Of a stretch of 24,496 nucleotides of DNA, positions 9,802 to 18,168 are shown piece after piece. Numbering within the stretch: position 1 is the first letter of the stretch; every line of letters starts with the position of its first letter. The DNA is taken from contig BFEA01000381.1 of NCBI GenBank assembly GCA_003427395.1, positions 514,066-538,561 of the forward strand. The letters run 5' to 3'. This DNA is from Chara braunii. Taxonomy: Eukaryota > Streptophyta > Charophyceae > Charales > Characeae. The notes under the pieces were generated by a model. The model ran no database searches. It saw only the letters and a program-made list of their open reading frames with translations, and was not told where the DNA came from. The position numbers and the translations under genes are program-made.

Positions 9802-12033
9802 CCTGAGATAAGTGTTAATGTTGCCCCCCACCCTGAAGGAAAATGATCTGCAATGAATTAAAAAAAAAGGTTGGTTGGTGTTTACTGTTCCAAGCTCTTT
9901 TCTTGTGGGGTCCTGGATGGAGATGAGGGAAGGATCTATACCCTGTATAGTAATTTCCCCGTACTGAGAATCTTTTGCTTCTGAGAGACCAGCTTCCCAA
10001 CGCCCTTCCTTATATCTAACTGGAAGTATGATAGTCCTCGGTTTAAAGAGCTGAGACTGTGTTGAAAACTCTTGCAATCTCGGCCTCAATTTTTGTCTCT
10101 TGGTCGTTGGATCCAGTGATCTAGGGAGTAGGTAGAGCGGAGGGTTGGCACCAGGTCGTTCCTCCCTTAATGGTTGAGGGATATCTTCCGTGAGATCTAT
10201 CTCCGCTATCTCCTCTTTTTGGTTCTGTATTTCTGCTATGCTTTGCTGCATCCCTGTGTTTTGCTCTTCCAATCCTCTGTCTGGACTGTTTTTCTCTCAC
10301 TCGATCAGAGAGGATTTTCGTTTTGGACTTTCTGATTCAAGATTTATTTGGAGAAATTTCTTCTCCCTTGTGATCGGGGAGATGATTTCCAGTACCCCCA
10401 CTCCTTTTCTCTGTTCATTAATCCATGTAGTCAGTAGTATCTGGTCCTGAGGCAGTTGGTGAGGAGTGGTAAGTATCTGGCTCTGAGTGACCTGGTTATC
10501 TACATATTGCTGGGAAAATGTTACCAGCTTGGTGAGTGAGGCCATATCCTGTGCCTGCTGGTTGTCTGCTCCCTATTTTCTCAGGTTTTGGCACCAAGGT
10601 GTGATTTGGTTCTGTTCGTGTCTCAGAGGAGTGAAAGGAGCCTGACTCTGTTCCAGCTGTCCATCTACATACTTTTGGGAAGATATTGCCTCGAGAGTGA
10701 CCGGTACCTGTGCCATCTGGCTGTCTGCTCCCTGCTTTTTCTGTTCTTGACTCACAAGAGGTTTTGGTACCTGGACATATATTAGCGGGTCATCTTCATC
10801 TTGCTGTGGGGCTGTAGAAGGTTTTGTTGTTTGTTGTTGATAAGGGACAATTGTCATTGTGTCATTGTACTTCGATGGGGGGGTGGTGTGGGGAGTGGTG
10901 TGAGTAAGCTTTTCAATAATCCTATCTGCTTGCGAATGTACAGAGGTGATACAACCCTGCTGTTCAAGAGGAATGATAGTCATTTCATCGTTTAGACACT
11001 CAGTGGTCATCGAGATCGGCGAGTCAGTATCACCCACTGAGGCATCACTAGAGTGACCGGACTCTTTCTTGTTATGGTGAAGTCGAGCAAGCATTGAGTC
11101 CTGAATTCCTTTGTTAGCTAATCTCTTTTGCCTTTTTGGTACTTTAGATCTGATACACTGTTTTCCAGATTTGGGTGTGAGGGGAAGTCTTCGCAGTATC
11201 TTTGCATAGTTGTGCGTTTTTTTGGAAGACTTCCTTCTCTCTCCATACTCAACTTTTCGCAGCTGTTGTATACCATTAGGAGTGTTCTTTTTTCTGGCTA
11301 GTTCTTTGATTCTTCTAGATCCATTTGTTCTCAGACTATGTGATATCTGCATATTCTTTGGTAGGACAGAAAGATCTGCAGAACTTTGAGGTACAGACGA
11401 AGTGAGTTGTGTTCTCAACCTTTGGTTAGCAATGTGCAGAAGTCTGTTGCACATGTCATTCCAATCAAACCCCGGAGTGAGACCATATTGGAGTGCCATC
11501 TTGAGACTGTCGCTCCCGCACAGCATTTGAGAGAGNCTCTCCTCAATTTNTGTCCACTCTNTTTCAGGTTTTGCATTGTACTTAAATTTGAGGTTTGCCA
11601 CAATCCACATCAACATTTTTCTTAAACTGATCTGCAAATCTCCCAGTGTGTCCAGGGTGTCGATTTTCATTTCCATTACTTCAAAGGGGGAGGCAGCTAC
11701 CGGTGCTGCTTCCACCTCCTCCCAATCTTCTGCAAACACGTCCTTGAGAGTGTCCACTTCCATTGAATCTATCTGTTCCAGGGAAGTAACANCAGTCGCT
11801 GAGTTGGGTTGTAGAACTACNTGNTGATCCATTTCCATGGAATCAATCTGTATGAGAGGTGTGACAGCAGTCGTGGAGTTGGGCTGCAGACTTACCTGAT
11901 GGTCCTGTTGGGAGGTCTGGCCTGATGGCTGAGATGACAAAAACTGGGGTCCCTGTTGTTGGGTCTGGTTCCCCTGATTCTCTGAATCTGCTGATTTATT
12001 ATTTTTATAATTATTCTTTTTTTTTACTTTTTT
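9778..12033 (-). pseudogene. LINE A long linker region between ORF1 and endonuclease, one frame with stops
   Basis: After the TGA at 12034-12036 the same frame stays open to 10573 (TAG), then to 10297 (TGA), then to 9778, about 750 codons in one phase. Content: two 25-residue tandem repeats (QPNSTTAVTPLIQIDSMEMD type; 75-bp period at 11758 and 11833), a predicted-helical stretch around DLQISLRKMLMWIVANLKF, a strongly basic stretch (RRIKELARKKNTPNG...KRQKRLANKG), Gln/Pro/Thr-rich sequence, and a second repeat of about 55 residues (SSQKYVDGQLEQSQ versus SQQYVDNQVTQSQ). The repeat shows that the TAG at 10573 replaces a Gln codon. I recognise no named domain. It could be a C-terminal extension of ORF1 or an extra ORF. 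Six N bases lie in this part (11536-11824). Confidence 0.65.
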
Positions 12034-13555
12034 TCATTCCAAACTAAGTTGCTGGTTTTTCTTGAGTAAATATGCGTGAGGAGAAGGGCCTGGTCCCTTG
12101 TAAGTTGATTTGTGATGCTCAGAGATCTCTTCTACCAACTGTCTTGATACTTGTCTGGTATTGGACGACTCACCCCGTTCCAACTGATGATTCCTCTGGT
12201 TCGACCCTGAGTGTGAGTCGCCCAACACACTTGTCTGCTGTGTGAGCCCCTCCAGACTTACTGTCTTATCTGAACTATTCNGAAGATTCTGAGTATGTGA
12301 ATTCTGGTTGCTCTTACCANCCTGTTTTTTTTGTTTGTTGTGGTGAGACTGTTGTGCTTGCTGCTGGTTGTGGTGCGGGGGGATCCAATCCTGCGGAGGT
12401 CGCTGGGTCTTACGTTGATCACCTCCTCCTTCCCAATACCAACCAATTGGCGTCCCCTTGGGGCTCATTTCATCGATGTATGCCCATCCCTCCAAGGATC
12501 CAACGGTGTGGACGTTTGGGATCTCTTTTAAGTTTCTGTTCTGGGGGTACATCATGTTGGGGGTGTAGGGGGCATGCAAACTCAGAACTTTTGTGGTCAT
12601 ATGCTTTGCATTTGAAACACCAGGGTCTGAATTTGTGTGCTGTGTGTATTTGATAGATCCTGCCCCCCAATTTGTAAGGTATGATATCGTCCATCGAAAA
12701 TAGTTGGTCCTTCTGCAATTCCAGTGCCAACATGAGATAGTCATCCCTCTTTGCCACATGAGATGGGAGGGGATCTATGAAGTCTACCACCTTGTACTGT
12801 TGCCCAAAATCGTGAACGAAAGTTGCCTGCACTTCAATCGGAATGTGCCTAAGTTCCACCCAGTAGTGGTCACTCATGAGTTGTTCCCTCCTCTCTTCCG
12901 GCCCGATCTTTTTCGGCAGCCAGGGGTAGATCCTTACTTGGGAATCCCCCCATGTGAGTTTCTTCCAGCCATCCATCGTCTTCTTGTCGTTTTCGAAGAG
13001 ACACATTACCGTGTAGACGGTGGGTGATACCGGTTGGATCAAGAAGAATTCAGAGACCGCATCCGTACTTCCTTTCATTGATTCAAGTCTCTTACATATC
13101 CATTTGATCTTGTCGTTCGTTGATCTGTAAGCAACGTCGTTGAAGAATATCCAGTTGCTCGCATGCTTAGTGTATACTGCATCACGTTGCACCAGTTTAT
13201 CCGTGGGGCAGGATTTCATCAGCGTTTTCCTACCTCCTTGATCAATTAATTTTTTTTCTGAAGGAAGGAGAAACAGAGTTAAAAAGTAGGCTCTAGCAGA
13301 AGAGAGACTTCTGAGGGGAATCTTTAGCTCTTCCGCTGGCTCACCATTGGGATCCACTGCAGGTCTTGGCACATTCAGAGTTTTTTCTTGAAGTGCCAGT
13401 CTCACTCTTTGGGCCCATGTTGGTGCTGGTGATTCATTTCCCTTATCTGCAATGTGAGTTGGGGCCTGGGATTGTGAGCTGGGTTGATTCTGAGCCAAGA
13501 GGCTCTCTTCCCATCTTCGTTCCTCTTCCGTTAGGATTTCTTCTCCTTCTTGCAT
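12034..13555 (-). pseudogene. LINE A ORF1: DUF4283-like RNA-binding protein with CCHC-like knuckle
   Basis: It starts at an ATG (13555-13553) 8 bases from the assembly gap. Residues 1-60 are charged and Gln-rich. Residues 86-280 include SSARAYFLTLFLL and the DUF4283-like core (YTVMCLFENDKKTMDGW, SQVRIYPWLPKK, YWVELRHIPIEV). A zinc knuckle follows at residues 313-328, C-x2-C-x4-H-x6-C (CFKCKAYDHKSSEFAC); the usual last spacing is 4, so it is atypical. A frameshift near 12510-12540 moves the sense frame to the one reading VGSLEGWAYIDEMSPKG and then a His/Gln/Asn/Ser-rich tail, ending at TGA 12034-12036. The next codons continue open in the same frame. ORF1 proteins package LINE RNA. N bases at 12281 and 12320. 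Confidence 0.8.
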
Positions 13556-13563
13556 GATGCAAT

Positions 13564-14228
13564 NNNNNNNNNNNNNNNNNNNNNNNNNNNNNNNNNNNNN
13601 NNNNNNNNNNNNNNNNNNNNNNNNNNNNNNNNNNNNNNNNNNNNNNNNNNNNNNNNNNNNNNNNNNNNNNNNNNNNNNNNNNNNNNNNNNNNNNNNNNNN
13701 NNNNNNNNNNNNNNNNNNNNNNNNNNNNNNNNNNNNNNNNNNNNNNNNNNNNNNNNNNNNNNNNNNNNNNNNNNNNNNNNNNNNNNNNNNNNNNNNNNNN
13801 NNNNNNNNNNNNNNNNNNNNNNNNNNNNNNNNNNNNNNNNNNNNNNNNNNNNNNNNNNNNNNNNNNNNNNNNNNNNNNNNNNNNNNNNNNNNNNNNNNNN
13901 NNNNNNNNNNNNNNNNNNNNNNNNNNNNNNNNNNNNNNNNNNNNNNNNNNNNNNNNNNNNNNNNNNNNNNNNNNNNNNNNNNNNNNNNNNNNNNNNNNNN
14001 NNNNNNNNNNNNNNNNNNNNNNNNNNNNNNNNNNNNNNNNNNNNNNNNNNNNNNNNNNNNNNNNNNNNNNNNNNNNNNNNNNNNNNNNNNNNNNNNNNNN
14101 NNNNNNNNNNNNNNNNNNNNNNNNNNNNNNNNNNNNNNNNNNNNNNNNNNNNNNNNNNNNNNNNNNNNNNNNNNNNNNNNNNNNNNNNNNNNNNNNNNNN
14201 NNNNNNNNNNNNNNNNNNNNNNNNNNNN
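13564..14228. other. Assembly gap, 665 N
   Basis: An unbroken N run. It hides the 5' UTR and insertion edge of LINE A. Nothing can be said of its content, and its length may be an estimate. Confidence 1.
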
Positions 14229-15635
14229 GGGAATAAGGGGAAATAAAGGGTAACTAAGAATGAGGGGGCGATAGCTAGGTAACTCAGGAGGCTAGTTAAC
14301 GGTTGACCTGAGGAGGCAGGGAGACGTGATGAGATGGAGATTGCTGGGTAAAGAGTGACGGGGGATGATGAGTAGGGGGTAAGGAGGAGTGGAGGGATGG
14401 GGAGTTAATAGGTGGAGGTAACTAATAACTGAGTGGGGGAGGCTAGAGGAGGGGGGGAAGGGAGCGTCACCACTGGAGAAAGGGAAAAATCCACGGAGGA
14501 GGAAATCAGATTCGTTCAGCTATTTGGTTTGTTGTATCTTCCGCAGTTCCTGGCTCAGGAAGAACTCTCACCCTGGGAAAAGGAGGTGAAGGATGGATTG
14601 GAGGGGATCGGTAGAGGTAGGATTGGGGAGACGAGGACACTCGCACCTCAAAGCTGCTTGTGCTTCAGTCTGAGTCAAAAATAACCTTGCTGCTCCTTTT
14701 GAAGACTTCTTCTCTCTGTGGCGTTGTCGTACCTCCCCTTATGCCGTCAACTTGTTTTTTTCCTCTTAATCTCTTTCCACCCCTTGTGTACTGTCTTCGA
14801 CACTGAAAAACCCAGAATTCAGATGAGGATGACTACTTCGACTGTCAATGATCAATGATTTTCGGGATAAATGCATGCAATCTCCCCCTCCTCGGTTGAT
14901 TGCACGCTCCAGATGGGATGGCTAGCTTCAGATATCAATGATCATTTGTTTTAGGATGAATGTGGATGAATTTCCTCTAGATAGGGAGTAACTAATATCC
15001 TCTGGCAATTCCAATCAGTGTTCGCCACCATGGATTACCTCACTTCTTCGCCCAATCCTCCGATACTAATTTTTGGGTTCCTTCATCCGAATTACCGTTC
15101 ACACATACTTCAGATAGTCAGGGTTTTACTTCACTCCCCTCCAGCATTCATGTTACGGCAGTCAACATCTGTTCGTTGTGCGGGAGCAGCTCCAGGTGTA
15201 CACCTAACTTCGCCCCGACTACTTGACACGTCAGCCTGTGATGAGGTGTAGTACACATCTCATTTACTAATCTGCGAATTGAAGCTCAGGAAGAATCACC
15301 TTGTTGATGTCTTGGACAATATCTCTGTGCTAATAGTACCATAACTCCACCTTCTGCACCTTCAGACGCACACTTTGCCCTCCCAGGGACTAGTCTCCGC
15401 TTGATTCCATATGCGTTGACCTAAAGTCAATGCACAGAGGCCATTTACCGTGCACAATACATCGGCAGCTATGGAATCATTTTCGCGGAATCCAGGACAG
15501 ACTATACCAGACAGGATGCAACCTATCCAATGTTCCGAACGGGCTGCAATCTATCCACTAGTTCCTCTTCCTAGATCTAGCGTGTAGCCACGTCAGCCTG
15601 TGACGTGGCGCCGCTAAGTGTCTCCGTTTATGGCG
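14229..15635. other. Unassigned sequence between the gap and LINE B right half
   Basis: 14229-14480 is G/A-rich on the plus strand. An 83-codon frame at 14433-14684 has no recognisable domain and a biased composition. 14820-14877 and 14911-14968 are imperfect direct copies (shared CAGATG, TCAATGATCA and GGATRAATG blocks). A 15-base direct repeat CACGTCAGCCTGTGA stands at 15228 and 15589. By position, part of this could be the LINE A 5' UTR, but I cannot place the boundary. No gene is supported. Confidence 0.4.
15588..15608. promoter_or_regulatory. Palindrome with two ACGT cores
   Basis: Arms CCACGTCA and TGACGTGG are perfect reverse complements around GCCTG. Each arm carries an ACGT core of the kind bound by plant bZIP factors. 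No gene start is recognised downstream, so any role is speculative. Confidence 0.3.
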
Positions 15636-16028
15636 CGCGTGCGCAAAGCGCCTAGAGGAGTCCGTTTAGAAGGTCTAGAGGTTGCTGAACTTATTGTCCA
15701 TTTCATACAAACAGAAATCAGGGCTCACTGGTCAAACCTTAAAACCAAATTAATGTTTTTTCACCAAAAAAAAAATATTCTGCAACATATTCAGGAATTT
15801 GATTTGGACTGGCTTGGGGGAACTGCAGGGAGGGGATTGGGTGAGATATGCTGGCCAGGGGCGGAAGAAACAGCCGGTCGTCTTCAACGGGATTTCCAGC
15901 TTGTTTTTCGTAACTGGTTTCTGCTTCAGCCCGAAGACTCCCTCAGACCTCCTGATTGTTTCCCAGATCTCTTTCCTCCTTCGCAGCTCTCCCTGGTTGA
16001 TTTGCAATGGTATGGTAGGGAGGGGTAA
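15636..16028 (+). pseudogene. LINE B, right half: ORF2 C-terminal end
   Basis: The plus-strand frame VRKAPRGVRLEGLEV...EIRAHWSNLKTKL...DLDWLGG...FRNWF...LQWYGREG ends at TAA 16026-16028. It matches the last about 130 residues of LINE A ORF2: KVRLDG, DIQVQWDKLKDKL, SDWLG, FNNW and LSWHG in the same order. It begins where the left half stops: left ends RRC-V-R, right starts V-R-K, a two-residue overlap as expected from a target duplication around LINE A. This piece is open for 130 codons, so it has decayed less visibly than the left half. It lacks any start of its own. Confidence 0.75.
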
Positions 16029-16274
16029 GATGACGCTAAGATCCAATAGATGATGGATGGGTAGGGAGTTTGGACGACAAGTGACATCTGGCAGACCCTC
16101 TGGGACTGAAGAGGCTTCCCTATCTTTTTGATCATACACTCAATGCGATGTATTTTTGGGGACGCTGGACCCGTTTTCCAGTAGGTGCAGCTCCCCAGCA
16201 ATAGAAAGGAGCCACCGTACGGGCATGGTACCTGATGATGCTCGTATCATCTCAGGTAACAATCCCAGCGGATG
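16029..16274 (+). other. Probable 3' UTR of LINE B
   Basis: This is non-coding sequence after the ORF2 stop, up to the T/A tract. No conserved element was recognised; assignment is by position only. Confidence 0.45.

Positions 16275-16306
<32 letters not shown>
16275..16306. repeat. T14-A18 tract at an element junction
   Basis: Fourteen T are followed directly by eighteen A. The A-run may be the LINE B poly(A) tail, and the T-run the tail or UTR of another insertion. As written it is a perfect self-complementary tract. Confidence 0.7.
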
Positions 16307-17038
16307 GGGTTTCGGGGAGAGCGGTTGCGGCTTTGTTGTGGTGTCGTCTTCGTGTCCGCACTCACAACGGCGTGTTCCGTTTGTGCTGAGGGGGTGTCGT
16401 GACTTGGTGAGGAGGCTCTGCGCTCTCCGCCATCCGAGCGGCGCGATTGAGCGGTGGCGCAGGTGGCCTCGGCCCTGCACCCGCTGCTTACCCTATGCGA
16501 GGGCGAAAACTTGTGGGATGCGTGATGCATCCGCTGACGGCGTCACGAGGTTGGGCCCGTCATACGCCCGACTTGTTGGAATGCGCGCGTGTGCGCGTCG
16601 TGTCCCCCATGCTGTGGTCTCGGTATGCTGCACACCGTGACGGATCGTGTTGTGTTGCAGTTCCGCTGCGTTTAGGTTGTGGGCTGTGAACGCTACTGTC
16701 CTCTGTCTCCTGGGTTCGCCTGCGTCGAGTTCTGTTGGTGGTGCATGCGGCAACAGGCGCATGTGGATCCAGGGGGGAAGGGGTGTGTTCCTTTTGCGCC
16801 CCCGTGCACAGGTGGAGGCTTTCCGTCTGTCCGAGCGTGTTGGATGCGTGGTGCATTCGTTTCTCTCTTCACTCGCGTTTCTCGATGCAGAGATGAGGCG
16901 GCGCACTTCGCTGTCGGTACGTTTTGGGCGGGTGGTGGCATCCGGCGGTGGGCCGAAGCGGTTGGTGTCTCCTTCGCGCGCGCCGTTGTATACAAAGAAA
17001 AGAAAAAGAAAGAAAAAGAAGAAAAAAAAAGAAATAAT
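16307..17038 (+). mobile_element. A-tailed insert carrying the dispersed repeat (copy 2)
   Basis: GC-rich sequence (about 16307-16985) ends in an AAAG/AAAAAG-rich tail (16997-17036) directly where the LINE C ORF1 similarity begins. An A-rich 3' tail suggests retroposition on the plus strand. It holds the repeat shared with 1751-1890 (here 16494-16634) and a short echo of it at 16838-16860. Frames through it on both strands are open by chance in GC-rich DNA and share no protein similarity that I can see. Confidence 0.5.
16494..16634 (+). repeat. Dispersed repeat, copy 2 (partner at 1751-1890)
   Basis: See copy 1. The most conserved blocks are GATGCGTGATGCATCCGCTG near the start and the stretch ending GGTCTCGGTATGCTG. 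Confidence 0.8.
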
Positions 17039-17318
17039 TCGTTGACCGCTTCCGGACTGTTTTTCATCCCTTCCAGCTTTTTGCATATCCATTTGATATT
17101 TCCATTCATGAATTTGTTGGCGCTGTCATTGTGAAAGGATTCAACAACGTTTTCCTACCTTTTTTATTAATAACCTGCTGTTCGGATGAAAGAAGGAAAA
17201 GAGAAAGCAAATAGGCCCTGGCTGATGAAAGATTTCTCATTGGGACTTTCAGTTCTTCATCTGTCGGGCCAATAGATGGTCTCTTAATGTCAAGTGTTTT
17301 GCCCTGTAGAGTCTCTCT
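17039..17318 (-). pseudogene. LINE C ORF1, C-terminal side of the solo-LTR insertion
   Basis: The minus strand encodes ETLQGKTLDIKRP, ELKVPMRNLSSARAYLLSLF, then after a small break IKWICKKLEGMKNSPEAVNE. These match LINE A ORF1 residues 55-168 (LQEKTLNVPRP, ELKIPLRSLSSARAYFLTLF, IKWICKRLESMKGSTDAVSE). An internal piece of about 30 residues (the CPTDKLVQRD region) is missing or scrambled. The fragment stops at the A-tailed insert; the DUF4283 core, zinc knuckle and all of ORF2 are absent. It is separated from its N-terminal part (18169-18581) by the LTR at 17319-18168. Confidence 0.8.
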
Positions 17319-17539
17319 TGAAACGGTATTCACCAATTCGTGGTAGCTGAGGTAGATCCCAGGGCTCGATCCCTAGTTTCCCAACTTACCTGTGTACAAT
17401 ACCAGCGTCAACCCGAAGAGTTGAACCTGCGACCTGTAGAACCGCCAGTGGTAGGTAGGTCTGTCGTAGGTCTAGAGGTAGCCAGGATTCGATCTGTAGA
17501 CCTATAGACTAAAAGGCTAGCTGCAGTCCTTCTAGAAGG

Positions 17540-17579
17540 CAGGCAAGTGGTCAAGTGGTGCAGGCAAGTGGTCAAGTGG
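17540..17579. repeat. Tandem 21-bp duplication beside the adapter
   Basis: CAGGCAAGTGGTCAAGTGG occurs twice in a row just before the adapter. S2 has related but not identical CAAGTGG-type repeats, so the region is naturally repetitive. Confidence 0.7.
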
Positions 17580-17617
17580 CTGTCTCTTATACACATCTAG
17601 ATGTGTATAAGAGACAG
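17580..17617. other. Nextera transposase adapter junction (artefact)
   Basis: CTGTCTCTTATACACATCT (17580-17598) is followed directly by its reverse complement AGATGTGTATAAGAGACAG (17599-17617). These are the 19-bp Tn5 mosaic ends back to back, the junction adapter of Nextera mate-pair libraries. It is laboratory sequence left in the assembly. In translation it gives the well-known SYTHLDVYKRQ contaminant peptide. Confidence 0.98.
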
Positions 17618-17951
17618 GTCCGGGCCAGCAAGTACCACTGGGGGAACTGTGTGCACCATGGGCCAGGGACACAAGGCAGACCAATGCAGCACAGAAGTAT
17701 AAATCAAGAGGCTGCGTCCATTCGTTCATTCATTCCTGTGGATGCCATGCGGAAGCGCTGCCTAGCAGCTTGTGCGAGGAGGTCTGCAGAGTGCCCGAAG
17801 ACAAAGTGGGCAGAGGAGTAGAGTGCAGCGATAGGTAGTGGCAGCTAGCGCTGCCATAGCTGTAGCCTAGCATGTGTGTGTATGAAGTGTGATACTAAGT
17901 GTTGCGTGTGGGACATCCAGGGTGATCCAGAGTGCGAACAGTGAGTTGTGT

Positions 17952-18103
17952 GGGCGCTCAGTCGCCATAGCCAGTTTGAAGAGAACTCTTATGTGGATAC
18001 GATATCTTGAGTACTGAGTGGGGATTTGGGCGCTCAGTCGCCATAGCCAGTTTGAAGAGAACTCTTATGTGGATACGATATCTTGAGTACTGAGTGGGCG
18101 CCT
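17952..18103. repeat. 76-bp tandem duplication inside solo LTR S1
   Basis: Two adjacent copies (from 17952 and 18028) start GGGCGCTCAGTCGCCATAGC and are identical over about 70 bases. S2 has one copy. Confidence 0.9.
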
Positions 18104-18168
18104 GTCGCCAATTTGCTGTTTCGCTGTTTGCATACATGACAAGTTGAATAATCGTAAGTGTGATTGCA

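Larger units (their letters stand above)
4840..13555 (-). mobile_element. LINE A, L1-type non-LTR retrotransposon, near full length, inactive
   Basis: Reading on the minus strand: ORF1 with a DUF4283-like region and zinc knuckle (13555-12034), a long low-complexity/basic linker (12033-9778), an apurinic-type endonuclease (about 9801-8137), reverse transcriptase (8185-6469) and a zf-RVT C-terminal region (6468-4963). A roughly 100-base 3' UTR and a 22-nt poly(A), seen as T-run 4840-4861, follow. This domain order is that of plant L1 LINEs. The 5' end cannot be seen because a 665-base gap begins 8 bases beyond the first ATG. Frames are broken by about six shifts and eight in-frame stops. Isolated N calls suggest a family with near-identical copies. 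It lies within LINE B. Confidence 0.85.
17319..18168 (+). mobile_element. Solo LTR S1 (TG...CA, 4-bp target duplication CTCT)
   Basis: It begins TGAAACGG and ends GATTGCA, with CTCT on both sides (17315-17318 and 18169-18172). Removing it restores the LINE C reading ...RVR-ETLQ..., which aligns with LINE A RVR-LALQ, so the edges are well supported. A diverged inverted copy is S2 (20021-20863). A TATAAAT at about 17699-17705 suggests the plus strand is the sense strand; S2 has a degraded equivalent. No internal region is seen, so it is a solo LTR. About 100 bp of it is replaced by a sequencing adapter, and it holds a 76-bp tandem duplication absent from S2. Confidence 0.85.

Noticed and set aside
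13550-14246. Frame of about 230 unknown residues
   Set aside because: It is the assembly gap.
17408-17821. Small frames containing SYTHLDVYKRQ
   Set aside because: That peptide is the translated Nextera adapter.
17319-18168. Idea that S1 is an RNA-copied LTR fragment starting at a transcription start, because its edge matches S2 28 bases after a TATA box
   Set aside because: Both copies have TG...CA ends and 4-bp duplications, so the edge is simply the LTR end; the TATA at 19994 belongs to the sequence S2 inserted into.
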